From Ktedonobacteria bacterium brp13 (lineage in GTDB: Bacteria > Chloroflexota > Ktedonobacteria > Ktedonobacterales > Ktedonobacteraceae): a DNA stretch of 64,000 bases. The notes under the pieces are model-generated. The model was not told the origin of the DNA. It saw nothing but the letters and a program-made list of their open reading frames with translations, and ran no database searches. The stretch spans positions 372,001 to 436,000 of the forward strand of contig AP024096.1 in the NCBI GenBank assembly GCA_015099395.1, read 5' to 3'. Numbering within the stretch: the first letter of the stretch is position 1; every line of letters starts with the position of its first letter. Below are positions 18,037 to 25,334 of the stretch, piece after piece. Position numbers and translations under genes: made by a program.

Positions 18037-18282
18037 CTCTCCACAATCCTTCTATCACTCTCTATCTATTCATGCCGTTCTACATATGCTAGCAGTAGAT
18101 AGAATACCAACACCTGTACAACCGCTCCTGCTAGTTTTAAGTTGTAGCAATTTACACCTATCCTATCATATCCGCCCAACCACGGCAAACGCTAAGCCAC
18201 GGTCAAGCAAAGCCTGTACACTCATTATGCTGTCTTCTGTATTTTTATATCGCTATTCATCTATAAAGCTAGAAGGGGATAA

Positions 18283-19077
18283 CTACATCTCGTAGATGTC
18301 CAGTTCAGCGAGCAGATGACGCAGATGAGCCAGGCCCAGACGCATACGGGCTTTCACGGTGCCAAGTGGCAGTTGATACTCTCTAGCGATCTCAGTATGT
18401 GACCAGCCTTGAAAATACGCCAGTTCGATGACAATACGCTGCTCCATGGAGAGACGCGTGAGCGCCTGCCGTACATACGCACCCTGAACATTGCGCCAGG
18501 TCTCATCCCAGGCATCAGCACACCAAAACGTATCTGAATGTTCTAATTCATCGAAGGAGACGTTACCAGCGAGCGAACGCATCTGCACCTGACGCAGATA
18601 GTCGATAGTGCGATGATGGATAATCGAGAAGAGCCATGTCCGCACACTCCCGCCCTGCACGCTATAAGAGCCTGCACTATGCCAGACAGCCAGAAAAGTC
18701 TCTTGCAGCAGATCCTCTGCAAGCTGCACGTCTGTGACTATACGATATGCAAGACTGTACATCATCTGGTGATAGCGATCGTACAGTTGTGCCAGTGCAT
18801 CAATCTCTGATATTCCGTAGCGCTTACACAGATCATCTGTCTGCGTCTCAAAAGATCGCCTATCAGTATCTCCAGTGTTCCTTGCTACACGATATGCCTT
18901 GTGAGCCGAGCGTCTCTTCCGGCTTGTCGCCCCTTGCTCGACATCTTTGAGGGAATGCTGCCCGATGACAGAGAGTAAGATATCATCGCTTAACTGAGTT
19001 GCGCTCTGCCTCTCATCGGAGGCATTCTTATACTCGCCAAATATACCAGCCATGTGAAGACATACTCCCTCCCCCAT
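18283..19077 (-). CDS. ECF sigma factor, SigK-like
   Basis: Sigma-70 ECF protein with an unusual 65-70 residue polar N-terminal extension. Region 2: LAQLYDRYHQMMYSLAYRIV and AEDLLQETFLAVWHSAGSY, then VRTWLFSIIHHRTIDYLR. Region 4: LSMEQRIVIELAYFQGWSHTEIAREYQLPLGTVKARMRLGLAHLR, closest in style to SigK-type factors that pair with RskA. The start at 19077 follows TGAGGAAC by five bases; ATG 19053 is an alternative. It is downstream of a short zinc-finger anti-sigma gene, and the two are separated by a decayed TnpB tail. Confidence 0.88.
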   Translation of the reverse strand: MGEGVCLHMAGIFGEYKNASDERQSATQLSDDILLSVIGQHSLKDVEQGATSRKRRSAHKAYRVARNTGDTDRRSFETQTDDLCKRYGISEIDALAQLYDRYHQMMYSLAYRIVTDVQLAEDLLQETFLAVWHSAGSYSVQGGSVRTWLFSIIHHRTIDYLRQVQMRSLAGNVSFDELEHSDTFWCADAWDETWRNVQGAYVRQALTRLSMEQRIVIELAYFQGWSHTEIAREYQLPLGTVKARMRLGLAHLRHLLAELDIYEM

Positions 19078-19231
19078 CTTGTTCCTCAACAACACATCCC
19101 CATTTGTCTCTCTACAGCATGCTCTTTCGCGTGCAGCACCTTTAAGCGCCTTTAAGTGTATTTAAGTGCCTTTGATGGTCTCGCATGCCACTGATAGTTA
19201 GAGAAATGATAGCAAATGGATCATTCCCCAT

Positions 19232-19418
19232 TTATACGGCAAGCCGTATTGTGCAAACTACATGCCCTCTACTCCCTAAGCCAAAGGCGTTGGGAGCTAC
19301 TTTTTTTGATTATGTTGGATGAGCCATTGACATCGGCATTGATCAAACGCCCATCAGCGGCGCGAAACAGGCCACGTTTGATGCGCTGGCTCACCAGGTG
19401 CTCCAGATGCCACAGGTG
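19232..19418 (-). pseudogene. TnpB C-terminal relic (IS200/IS605 family)
   Basis: In a frame different from the anti-sigma gene, the minus strand reads RIKRGLFRAADGRLINADVNG, the characteristic C-terminal end of TnpB/IS605 OrfB. It continues SSNIIKK; after a one-base slip at a run of seven A (19301-19307 on plus) it reads VAPNAFGLGSRGHVV, then CTIRLAV and a stop at 19232, again the standard TnpB tail. Only about 55 residues remain and there is no start codon. It is a relic of an insertion whose left part is gone. Confidence 0.78.
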
Positions 19419-19686
19419 TCATTAACGGTGTCTGCGCAGATACCATTTGGCAGGCGATCACGTTCTGTATCTCAGCCAGCATTCGCTGTTTCACCCGGGG
19501 CGATGGAGCCATAGGTGCAACAGCGAGTGGGAGCTGATGTGTGACAGATTGCAGGTGATACGCGAACAGGCTACAGCGTGCACACGAGCGTAGATGACCC
19601 TCAACCAGGGTTCGCTCATCGCGTGACAGAGCATACAGCGCATATGCTCCTATCTGCTCTACACACTGCTGGCAATCTATCTGCAT
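19354..19686 (-). CDS. Zinc-finger anti-sigma factor, soluble and truncated
   Basis: 110 residues with an anti-sigma zinc-finger core: CQQCVEQIGAYALYALSRDERTLVEGHLRSCARC, with the H-x3-C-x2-C motif, then a Pro-rich linker (LPLAVAPMAPSPRVKQRMLAEI) of the RskA type. RskA-like factors normally continue into a TM and an outer domain; here the frame ends soon after and overlaps a TnpB relic in another frame. The last 20 or so residues (GAPGEPAHQTWPVSRR) are therefore probably encoded by transposon-derived DNA. The gene lies between the ferritin-like and SigK-like genes, all in one orientation. It may still bind the sigma factor in the cytoplasm, but regulation across the membrane is lost. Confidence 0.75.
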   Translation of the reverse strand: MQIDCQQCVEQIGAYALYALSRDERTLVEGHLRSCARCSLFAYHLQSVTHQLPLAVAPMAPSPRVKQRMLAEIQNVIACQMVSAQTPLMTPVASGAPGEPAHQTWPVSRR

Positions 19687-19787
19687 GCTTCTACATCCTT
19701 CTACGATCCTTCTGCAGTCCTTCTACACGCTTCTGGCACACGATCGATCTACCAGCCCTGACTATACCCAACCCACGAACATACAGC

Positions 19788-20537
19788 CTAGAAGTAGGTA
19801 GACACGTTCTGGTTGTAGAAATCGGACTCCAGGTACTCCAGCAACAACGCGAAGTTTAAGAGCGAGCCGTCATCAGAGAGTTCACTGGCTGGATCAAGAC
19901 CACCACGCAGGCTGTCAACGAATGGTACAATGCTACGCACGATCGCCAACTGGCTTAGCACAGTATCGAACGAACCACTCTCACAGAGCGGCCTGTGCGA
20001 TAAGTTCTCCAGAAAACCTGCATGGCGTGCCTCAACGCTCAAGATCGAGCCAGCTGAAAGCAGATAGCCTTTGTTTTGCAGATTCGCCAGGAGCAGCAGG
20101 TAAGTACGGGCACTGAGATTCTCGAAGCTCAATGCCAGATCAACGAAATCTTGCACGGTAGGCTGCCATAGACCTTTGAAGGTCGGTCGTGGGCGCGGTG
20201 TTATGCCAGCCTGATTCAGGGTATTCACCAAAAATGTGCTATGCGCCTTCTCGTCGGCCTGTATCTCATGAAACGCGTTGGCCGCATCCGACCAGCTCGG
20301 CATAGTCAACGGTGACTTTGTCTTTGTGGGTACACCGACTGCGTATGCTGCCTTCGCATTATGTGCTGAGACAGCTTGATTCACCACCATCACACCCAGC
20401 GGAGCCGCCAGTGCAGCCCCCATTACCGAACGGCGTAAGAACGAACGGCGCGAAGCAACCGCATGTCCGTCCTGTTCACCGCCCATGGCACCAGATATTT
20501 CGTCACGATCAGTATTACGCTGTCTATCAAATTCCAT
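19788..20537 (-). CDS. Tat-exported ferritin-like domain protein
   Basis: 249 residues. A twin-arginine signal is plain: SRRSFLRRSVMGAALAAPLGVMV. The mature part is a ferritin-like four-helix protein (Ferritin_2 / desiccation-related type): HEIQADEKAHSTFLVNTL, FVDLALSFENLSARTYLLLL and GSILSVEARHAGFLENL keep the E...E..H pattern of a di-metal helix bundle. A short C-terminal extension ends YLESDFYNQNVSTYF. Start at 20537 has GGAGG nine bases upstream. It is first in an operon with the anti-sigma and SigK-like genes, so it may be a target of that sigma factor; oxidative or desiccation stress is a reasonable guess. Confidence 0.85.
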   Translation of the reverse strand: MEFDRQRNTDRDEISGAMGGEQDGHAVASRRSFLRRSVMGAALAAPLGVMVVNQAVSAHNAKAAYAVGVPTKTKSPLTMPSWSDAANAFHEIQADEKAHSTFLVNTLNQAGITPRPRPTFKGLWQPTVQDFVDLALSFENLSARTYLLLLANLQNKGYLLSAGSILSVEARHAGFLENLSHRPLCESGSFDTVLSQLAIVRSIVPFVDSLRGGLDPASELSDDGSLLNFALLLEYLESDFYNQNVSTYF

Positions 20538-20687
20538 CGTAGAAAACCTCCTCCACATCCCCACCCATCGCAGAGAAAATATATGTTTACTCCCACTGGG
20601 GATCATATTATTTTTTCTTGTTTGCCAATAGTGCTGAGAGAACCCTACATTCTCCCGGTCGAGCCTCTTTGACCCTTCTGACAACAA

Positions 20688-21181
20688 ATACGTAAAAAAT
20701 GCCGCATTGGATCACTTTTTTCTGACCAATTTGCCCAAAGTGCTGAAAATCATAAAAACTATTCTGTCATCGGCTGCTTGCCTCATAGCGTCGTCAAAAA
20801 CTGGCTGCTATCGATAAACGTATTACACTCTCTCAGAAAAATATTATAAATAATATTTTATATAACGTTAACGATAGGGAAGCCGCATTTTACCAAAAGT
20901 CTACCATTTTGACATATAGAATGCGTATTTGAGCTCAAAAAATGTTGATAGCGGTCTACCAAACCTACACAGCGGTCTACCAAACCTACACAGCGGTCTA
21001 CCAAACCTTGCTAAAAGTATCCCAAAAATTTGGCTTTTCTGGTCTTCATTGGGTCACTAAAAGATCGCCTTCGGGCAAGCTCTCTTTAAAAAGAGAGTAT
21101 ATTTAAGCAATATAAATGATAATAACAATCGATGATTATAAAAAATGCGCTATAATCTACAACGTTAAGCAAGGTAATATC
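20688..21181. other. Long non-coding region with direct repeats
   Basis: No gene is seen. The stretch is AT-rich and holds the 21-bp tandem repeats listed separately, two similar sequences TTGCCAATAGTGCTGA (upstream of 20640) and TTGCCCAAAGTGCTGA (near 20735), and a CTCTCTTT/AAAGAGAG palindrome at 21080-21097. It is probably the upstream regulatory region of the ferritin-like operon. Confidence 0.5.
20950..21009. repeat. 21-bp tandem repeats, 2.9 copies
   Basis: The unit AGCGGTCTACCAAACCTACAC is repeated at 20950 and 20971, with a third, nearly complete copy at 20992. Another GTCTACCA occurs near 20900. The 21-bp period equals two helical turns, as in arrays of regulator sites. Confidence 0.85.
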
Positions 21182-21390
21182 ACTTGTCCCCCACTTTGAG
21201 GAAAAATGTCGCTTTAGAGACAGAGGGGAGTAAATCGCTAGCAATCACCTGAGAATCTTCACTTCCAACTTCTACATAATAAATAGATATATAATGCAGA
21301 ATAATAGTAAAGAGCATAATTCGAGGATTTACTCCCCCTGTCTCTGCGACGACATCCCCCCTCAAATAGGGAGGCAGGGGTTTTAGAAAG
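21182..21390. mobile_element. MITE-like inverted-repeat element
   Basis: The stretch is a long imperfect palindrome. GAGACAGAGGGGAGTAAATC (near 21216-21235) is matched by GATTTACTCCCCCTGTCTC (near 21325-21345) with one base missing, and the flanks ACTTGTCCCCC and CCTCAAA..GGGAGGCAGGGG also pair in part. It has no gene of its own; a 73-codon frame inside it looks like a by-product. The same ACTTGTCCCCC end occurs in the element at 31069. Confidence 0.55.
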
Positions 21391-21515
21391 GTCTCAGACA
21401 ATTGCTATATCTATTATAGAGGAAAAAATATTAGAGACTATAGCGGTTATAATCCTGTAACATATATCTTGCTAGAAAATATACATTACAGGCTCCATTA
21501 ACTTCGATTACATTG

Positions 21516-22025
21516 CTAACTGTGTGTTTGTGCTGCTGTCTCAGGACTCAGTGGCGGATGTGAGCTGGGACCGTCGTATGGATAAGGATTCGGATATGGT
21601 CCCGGGTACGGTGGCCACGGATGCGGTCCATACGGCGGGTATGGTGGCCACGGATGCGGTCCATACGGCGGCCCATACGGCGGCCACGGATGCGGTCCAT
21701 ATGGCGGCCACGGATGTGGATCAACCGGCCACGGATGCGGTCCATATGGCGGCCACGGATGTGGATCAACCGGCCACGGATGCGGGTATGGGCCTGGCTC
21801 TGGGTACGGTGGGGGGTAGGAGGGTCCTGGTCCTGGATAGGGAGGATATGGCAGGTACCGCTGCATTAGCGGTTGCACTACACTCACCGATGCGGTCGAT
21901 GCAAGTGTTGACATGTGTCCGTCCGCTCTCGTCATCATCCCGTGGGCAGGATGACTGGAGAGTAGAACTGCGAGACCCAGGCCACTGGTCATCACTACTC
22001 TACGCAGCACGCTTTTTAAGCTCAT
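21516..22025 (-). CDS. Secreted Pro/Tyr/His-rich repeat protein
   Basis: 169 residues. The signal peptide MSLKSVLRRVVMTSGLGLA..SSHPAHG is shared almost word for word with the next two upstream genes. After a short spacer the protein is a low-complexity chain of Pro, Tyr, His, Trp and Gly: repeats of PHPWPPYG and PHPWPVD between PYPGPGP-like blocks. No catalytic domain is present. Such composition fits a surface, sheath or spore-coat protein; that is inference. The ATG is preceded by GGAAAG. It is the last of three tandem paralogues, all on the minus strand. Confidence 0.7.
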   Translation of the reverse strand: MSLKSVLRRVVMTSGLGLAVLLSSHPAHGMMTRADGHMSTLASTASVSVVQPLMQRYLPYPPYPGPGPSYPPPYPEPGPYPHPWPVDPHPWPPYGPHPWPVDPHPWPPYGPHPWPPYGPPYGPHPWPPYPPYGPHPWPPYPGPYPNPYPYDGPSSHPPLSPETAAQTHS

Positions 22026-22080
22026 GCGACTTTCCTTTCCTTGGTGTACTTACTTTACTGGATGCGTTTATAAAAAGCAT

Positions 22081-22181
22081 CCCCTGAGTTTTTTGATAGC
22101 TTTTTTCTTTACAGAAACTTACAAGTTACGCTCTACTATAAGGAAAGCTTGGCAAGAAGCACTATCAAAAAACGTCAGGGG
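22081..22181. repeat. Inverted repeat between paralogues
   Basis: CCCCTGAGTTTTTTGATAGC (22081-22100) pairs with ACTATCAAAAAACGTCAGGGG (from 22161), leaving a 60-nt loop. It lies between two paralogous genes and may act as a terminator or be a small MITE. Confidence 0.6.
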
Positions 22182-22206
22182 ACAGGATTAATCGTGAAGG
22201 ATTAGC

Positions 22207-22842
22207 TTACCAGTGATGACCAAAGCCACCACCGAAGCCGCCGTGCCAGCCGCCAAAGCCACCACCGAAGCCGCCGTGCCAGCCGCCAAAGCCACCGCCA
22301 AAGCCACCATGCCAGCCGCCAAAGCCACCGCCCCAGCCGTGACCCCAGCCGCCCCAGCCAACGCCATGACCAAAGCCCCAACCACCAAAGTGGCTCCATG
22401 GGAAGCTACCATAGTCGCCACCGAAGGCCCAGTGTCCACCACCGTAGTTCCATGGCCCAACTCCGTAGAAGTAGGGGTTCTCGCCATAAAGGTACGGATT
22501 ACCGCCTGTAGGGACGTCAAGGATGATCTGACCTGCATCAGAACAGATTGGCCCTGGAATGACCACTCCTTCGCCGAACGATGGCTGCTGGACGATGATA
22601 GGCTGTTGATCGCATGCGCCAAAGGAGGTTCCAACGGTGTAACCAACCGATGGGACGCAACGCACATGCAGTTGCGTCTTATGCGACAGTGGCTGTGCCG
22701 CGCGTGCGGGCATCGACACTGAATGTTTTGCCATATGGTTTGCATGGGCCATCATTGCCTGACCTGGATGGCTCATGATTACAGCGGTGAGCGCTAATCC
22801 ACCTGTCACCACCACTTTTTGTATCATTCTTTTTAGGCTCAC
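22207..22842 (-). CDS. Secreted Gly/Trp/His-rich repeat protein
   Basis: 211 residues starting at GTG (22842) after AAGAAGGG. Signal peptide MSLKRMIQKVVVTGGLALTA..SHPGQA, then a spacer with three Cys, then a segment GNPYLYGENPYFYGVGPWNY that is nearly identical in the neighbouring gene, and a C-terminal tail of GGFGGWHGGFGG-type repeats. The DNA of the shared segment is also nearly identical (22380-22500 against 23060-23180), pointing to recent tandem duplication. Probably an exported structural or surface protein; no known domain was seen. Confidence 0.7.
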   Translation of the reverse strand: MSLKRMIQKVVVTGGLALTAVIMSHPGQAMMAHANHMAKHSVSMPARAAQPLSHKTQLHVRCVPSVGYTVGTSFGACDQQPIIVQQPSFGEGVVIPGPICSDAGQIILDVPTGGNPYLYGENPYFYGVGPWNYGGGHWAFGGDYGSFPWSHFGGWGFGHGVGWGGWGHGWGGGFGGWHGGFGGGFGGWHGGFGGGFGGWHGGFGGGFGHHW

Positions 22843-22918
22843 GTGAAAACCCTTCTTTCTTACATTAATAATATTTTTTAGTCATTATCGTCTTGCTTAT
22901 ACTTTCGCCAGACCTGCG

Positions 22919-23965
22919 TCAAACAGTGTGATGACTACCGAAGCCACCGCCTACACTGATGCCACCGTGTCCAAAACCACCATGTCCAAAACCACCATGT
23001 CCGAAGCCCCAGCCATTGTGTCCAAAGCCCCAGAAACCAGGGCCGAAGCCCCAGCCACTACGACCAAAGCGGCTCCATGGGAAACTTCCATAGTCGCCAC
23101 CGAAGATCCAGTGTCCACCACCGTAGTTCCATGGCCCAACTCCGTAGAAGTAGGGGTTCTGGCCATAAAGGTACGGATTACCGTACGTAGGTACCTGTAT
23201 GATGATCGGTCCATCTTCTCCGTACTCGGGAACCGGTACAATGACAGGTCCAACGCCAAATGATGGCTGCTCAACGAAGATGGGACTATCTCCACATGCA
23301 GTACCTCCCTCGATAATCAAAGGTTGATGCTTATTGAAGACAGGTGAGGCGCAATGCCCTTGCTGCACATGCGTGTATGCAGGCGGCTGCATAGCATCGT
23401 TTGACAATGCTAGCGAGAGTTTTGCAAGATGTCCGTTCACTTTATATTCAGGAGAGAACTGCCCGGACCCTGTGTTTTGAAACGTAACCAGGTTCGGGTC
23501 TGTGTTGAAGTTTAAGTAACGCCAGATCTCATCTGCGTCATGATAGAGGCTTCTCACACGAGGATCGAAACTATCACACGAGAGGACTGGTGTACTCTGG
23601 TTGCCGTACAAGACCGAGGTCTGTGTACCATAGCCACCTGTATTGAAGCATATTCCATGCGGCAATGAGTTCAATGGCTCTGCGTTAGACAGATCCACGA
23701 AGAACTTACGCGCGAGGAACAAGGGGAGTAGACCAACACCATGCTCATATTGGCATGCACTATACGTAGCACTACCATTCAGGTAAACCTGAATACTATA
23801 CGAGCAACTACCTGTTGCACCTGTATTGTAGATGGTTGCCTGATTGTACCAATCCAAGGGGCCTGCCTTCGCCATCATAGCATGGCCAGGATGACTCATT
23901 AGCACGGCTGTGAGAGCCAATCCACCCGTAACCACTACTCTACGTATCACACTTTTCAGGCTCAC
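22919..23965 (-). CDS. Secreted protein with Gly-rich tail, paralogue 1
   Basis: 348 residues, the longest of the three paralogues. GTG start at 23965 after AAGGAAGGA. Signal peptide MSLKSVIRRVVVTGGLALTA..SHPGHA. Unlike the others it has an extra globular-looking N-terminal half (about 35-215) with five to six Cys and mixed sequence (SYSIQVYLNGSATYSACQ, HDADEIWRYLNFN), which could be a binding domain. Then come QQPSFG/VEQPSFG-type and GNPYLYGQNPYFYG blocks shared with its neighbour, and a Gly/Phe/His-rich tail (GFGHGG repeats). First of the tandem set. Confidence 0.7.
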   Translation of the reverse strand: MSLKSVIRRVVVTGGLALTAVLMSHPGHAMMAKAGPLDWYNQATIYNTGATGSCSYSIQVYLNGSATYSACQYEHGVGLLPLFLARKFFVDLSNAEPLNSLPHGICFNTGGYGTQTSVLYGNQSTPVLSCDSFDPRVRSLYHDADEIWRYLNFNTDPNLVTFQNTGSGQFSPEYKVNGHLAKLSLALSNDAMQPPAYTHVQQGHCASPVFNKHQPLIIEGGTACGDSPIFVEQPSFGVGPVIVPVPEYGEDGPIIIQVPTYGNPYLYGQNPYFYGVGPWNYGGGHWIFGGDYGSFPWSRFGRSGWGFGPGFWGFGHNGWGFGHGGFGHGGFGHGGISVGGGFGSHHTV

Positions 23966-24209
23966 AAGACAATCCTTCCTTCTACATTATAAAGTGATTT
24001 GTTGAAGCAACCACGGTGTGGACATGTACATCTCTTTAAGAATGTACATTTGCTTCTAAATATATTATATAATTCATTACAAGTTATAGATATAAATTCA
24101 TTTTTATAGTATATTGCTTTATTTTATCCTATTCATCTACAGTATACTGTAGCGGGTATTTTATTTTATAGCGAACAGTACGCCTGCAATTTTTAATGTA
24201 TACATAGAG

Positions 24210-24246
24210 AACGGGACCACCCGGACTGTGCCGTGGTGGTCCCGTT
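24210..24246 (-). terminator. Strong terminator hairpin
   Basis: AACGGGACCACC and GGTGGTCCCGTT form a 12-bp perfect stem with a 13-nt loop. It lies downstream of the small membrane protein gene at 24407 (minus strand), though at a distance of 160 bp. Confidence 0.65.
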
Positions 24247-24406
24247 TCTGCAGTGGATCGCGTCTTCGCGCGACGCTAGTCAAAATGTGACATGATCCCT
24301 TTTCCAACCTTCCTTTAGTTACAAAGTCCATACCGTCATCAGCCTGTCGGTATGACAACTCATCATGTACTAAAGACACAATACTTTAGTCTGCTTGCTG
24401 TTTATA

Positions 24407-24559
24407 TTAGAACCAGGGAGCGATTATATTAGGTTTAAGCGCTTCAAACAGGTTAAAGTGGGCTATGCTCATAGCGATGAAGGCGACGATGATCAGGACG
24501 GTGAGTAGTGCCAGAACGAGCAGGGCAACCATCTGTTTATTACGTAATGCGAGAGTCAT
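24407..24559 (-). CDS. Small single-TM membrane protein
   Basis: 50 residues: MTLALRNKQMV, one long hydrophobic segment (about 11-32) and a short polar tail ending APWF. The ATG at 24559 has GAAAGGA eight bases upstream. It is shorter than usual annotation limits, but start signal, topology and a downstream hairpin support it. Function unknown. Confidence 0.55.
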   Translation of the reverse strand: MTLALRNKQMVALLVLALLTVLIIVAFIAMSIAHFNLFEALKPNIIAPWF

Positions 24560-25334
24560 GAGAGAGTCCTTTCTGCTATAAAAAGCATGCGCGATTCCCA
24601 AAAGAGGGAAAGAGTGTTGGGCGATCAACCGCCAGTGCTGGTCGATCCCGCCAGGGCAACAGAGACACAGAACACGAGCAAACAACAAACGATTGGGAAC
24701 GGCATCAGGCTCTCTGATCTCAAAGATCTCATCGCACGCAGTGTGGGCGCAGCGACCGATGAACCCCAATCAGGCACACCTACAAACCAACGTACTCCTC
24801 AACTCCTCAAACCATCATCACTCATTCACAAGCTTGTGAGTATATGATACATGGCACAGAGGCGAATCATGGCCGGTTTCTCCTCATGTTCGTGGGTTCT
24901 ATTCTCGGGCTGCACAACAGCAGGGATTGCTAGTTTGTTTGGGGATCGTCAAGGGGGAGGATGCACAACACAATTCTGGTCGCGAATCGCAAGATGCGAC
25001 GGACATTACAGTTTTCTTGGACGTATTAGCCTCTAGCACAAAGTATCGTTACCATTACGCAGCTTAAAAATACCTTCACGCATCCTTTTTATCAACTTTA
25101 CTTTCCATATGGCAAAAAATTCAGTAATATTATTGCAGTAAATATATTACATAATAAACTCATTTTCATAAATTGGAACCTATAGAATGTTACCATCCAC
25201 ATATATACACGTTTTCTATATATGGAAGGGAGCTTCACCGATATATGCGTTTTGGCAAACAGCATAGAGATGAAGCAAGCAACAAGTATGAAACGCTAAC
25301 ATTGTCTTCTTCATATCAGCTAGAGGCCCTCTTC
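24560..25334. other. Region without a supported gene
   Basis: An 86-codon frame (24587-24847, plus) begins without a ribosome binding site and has no recognisable family; I do not call it. The rest is AT-rich. It may hold promoters for the small membrane protein gene. Confidence 0.45.

Noticed and set aside
20950..21009. Tandem repeats as a CRISPR array
   Set aside because: No spacers between units and fewer than three full copies.
21180..21401. 73-codon frame on the minus strand
   Set aside because: It lies wholly within the MITE-like inverted repeat and its sequence is explained by the palindrome.
24587..24847. 86-codon frame on the plus strand
   Set aside because: No ribosome binding site and no family; it overlaps the leader of the small membrane protein gene.
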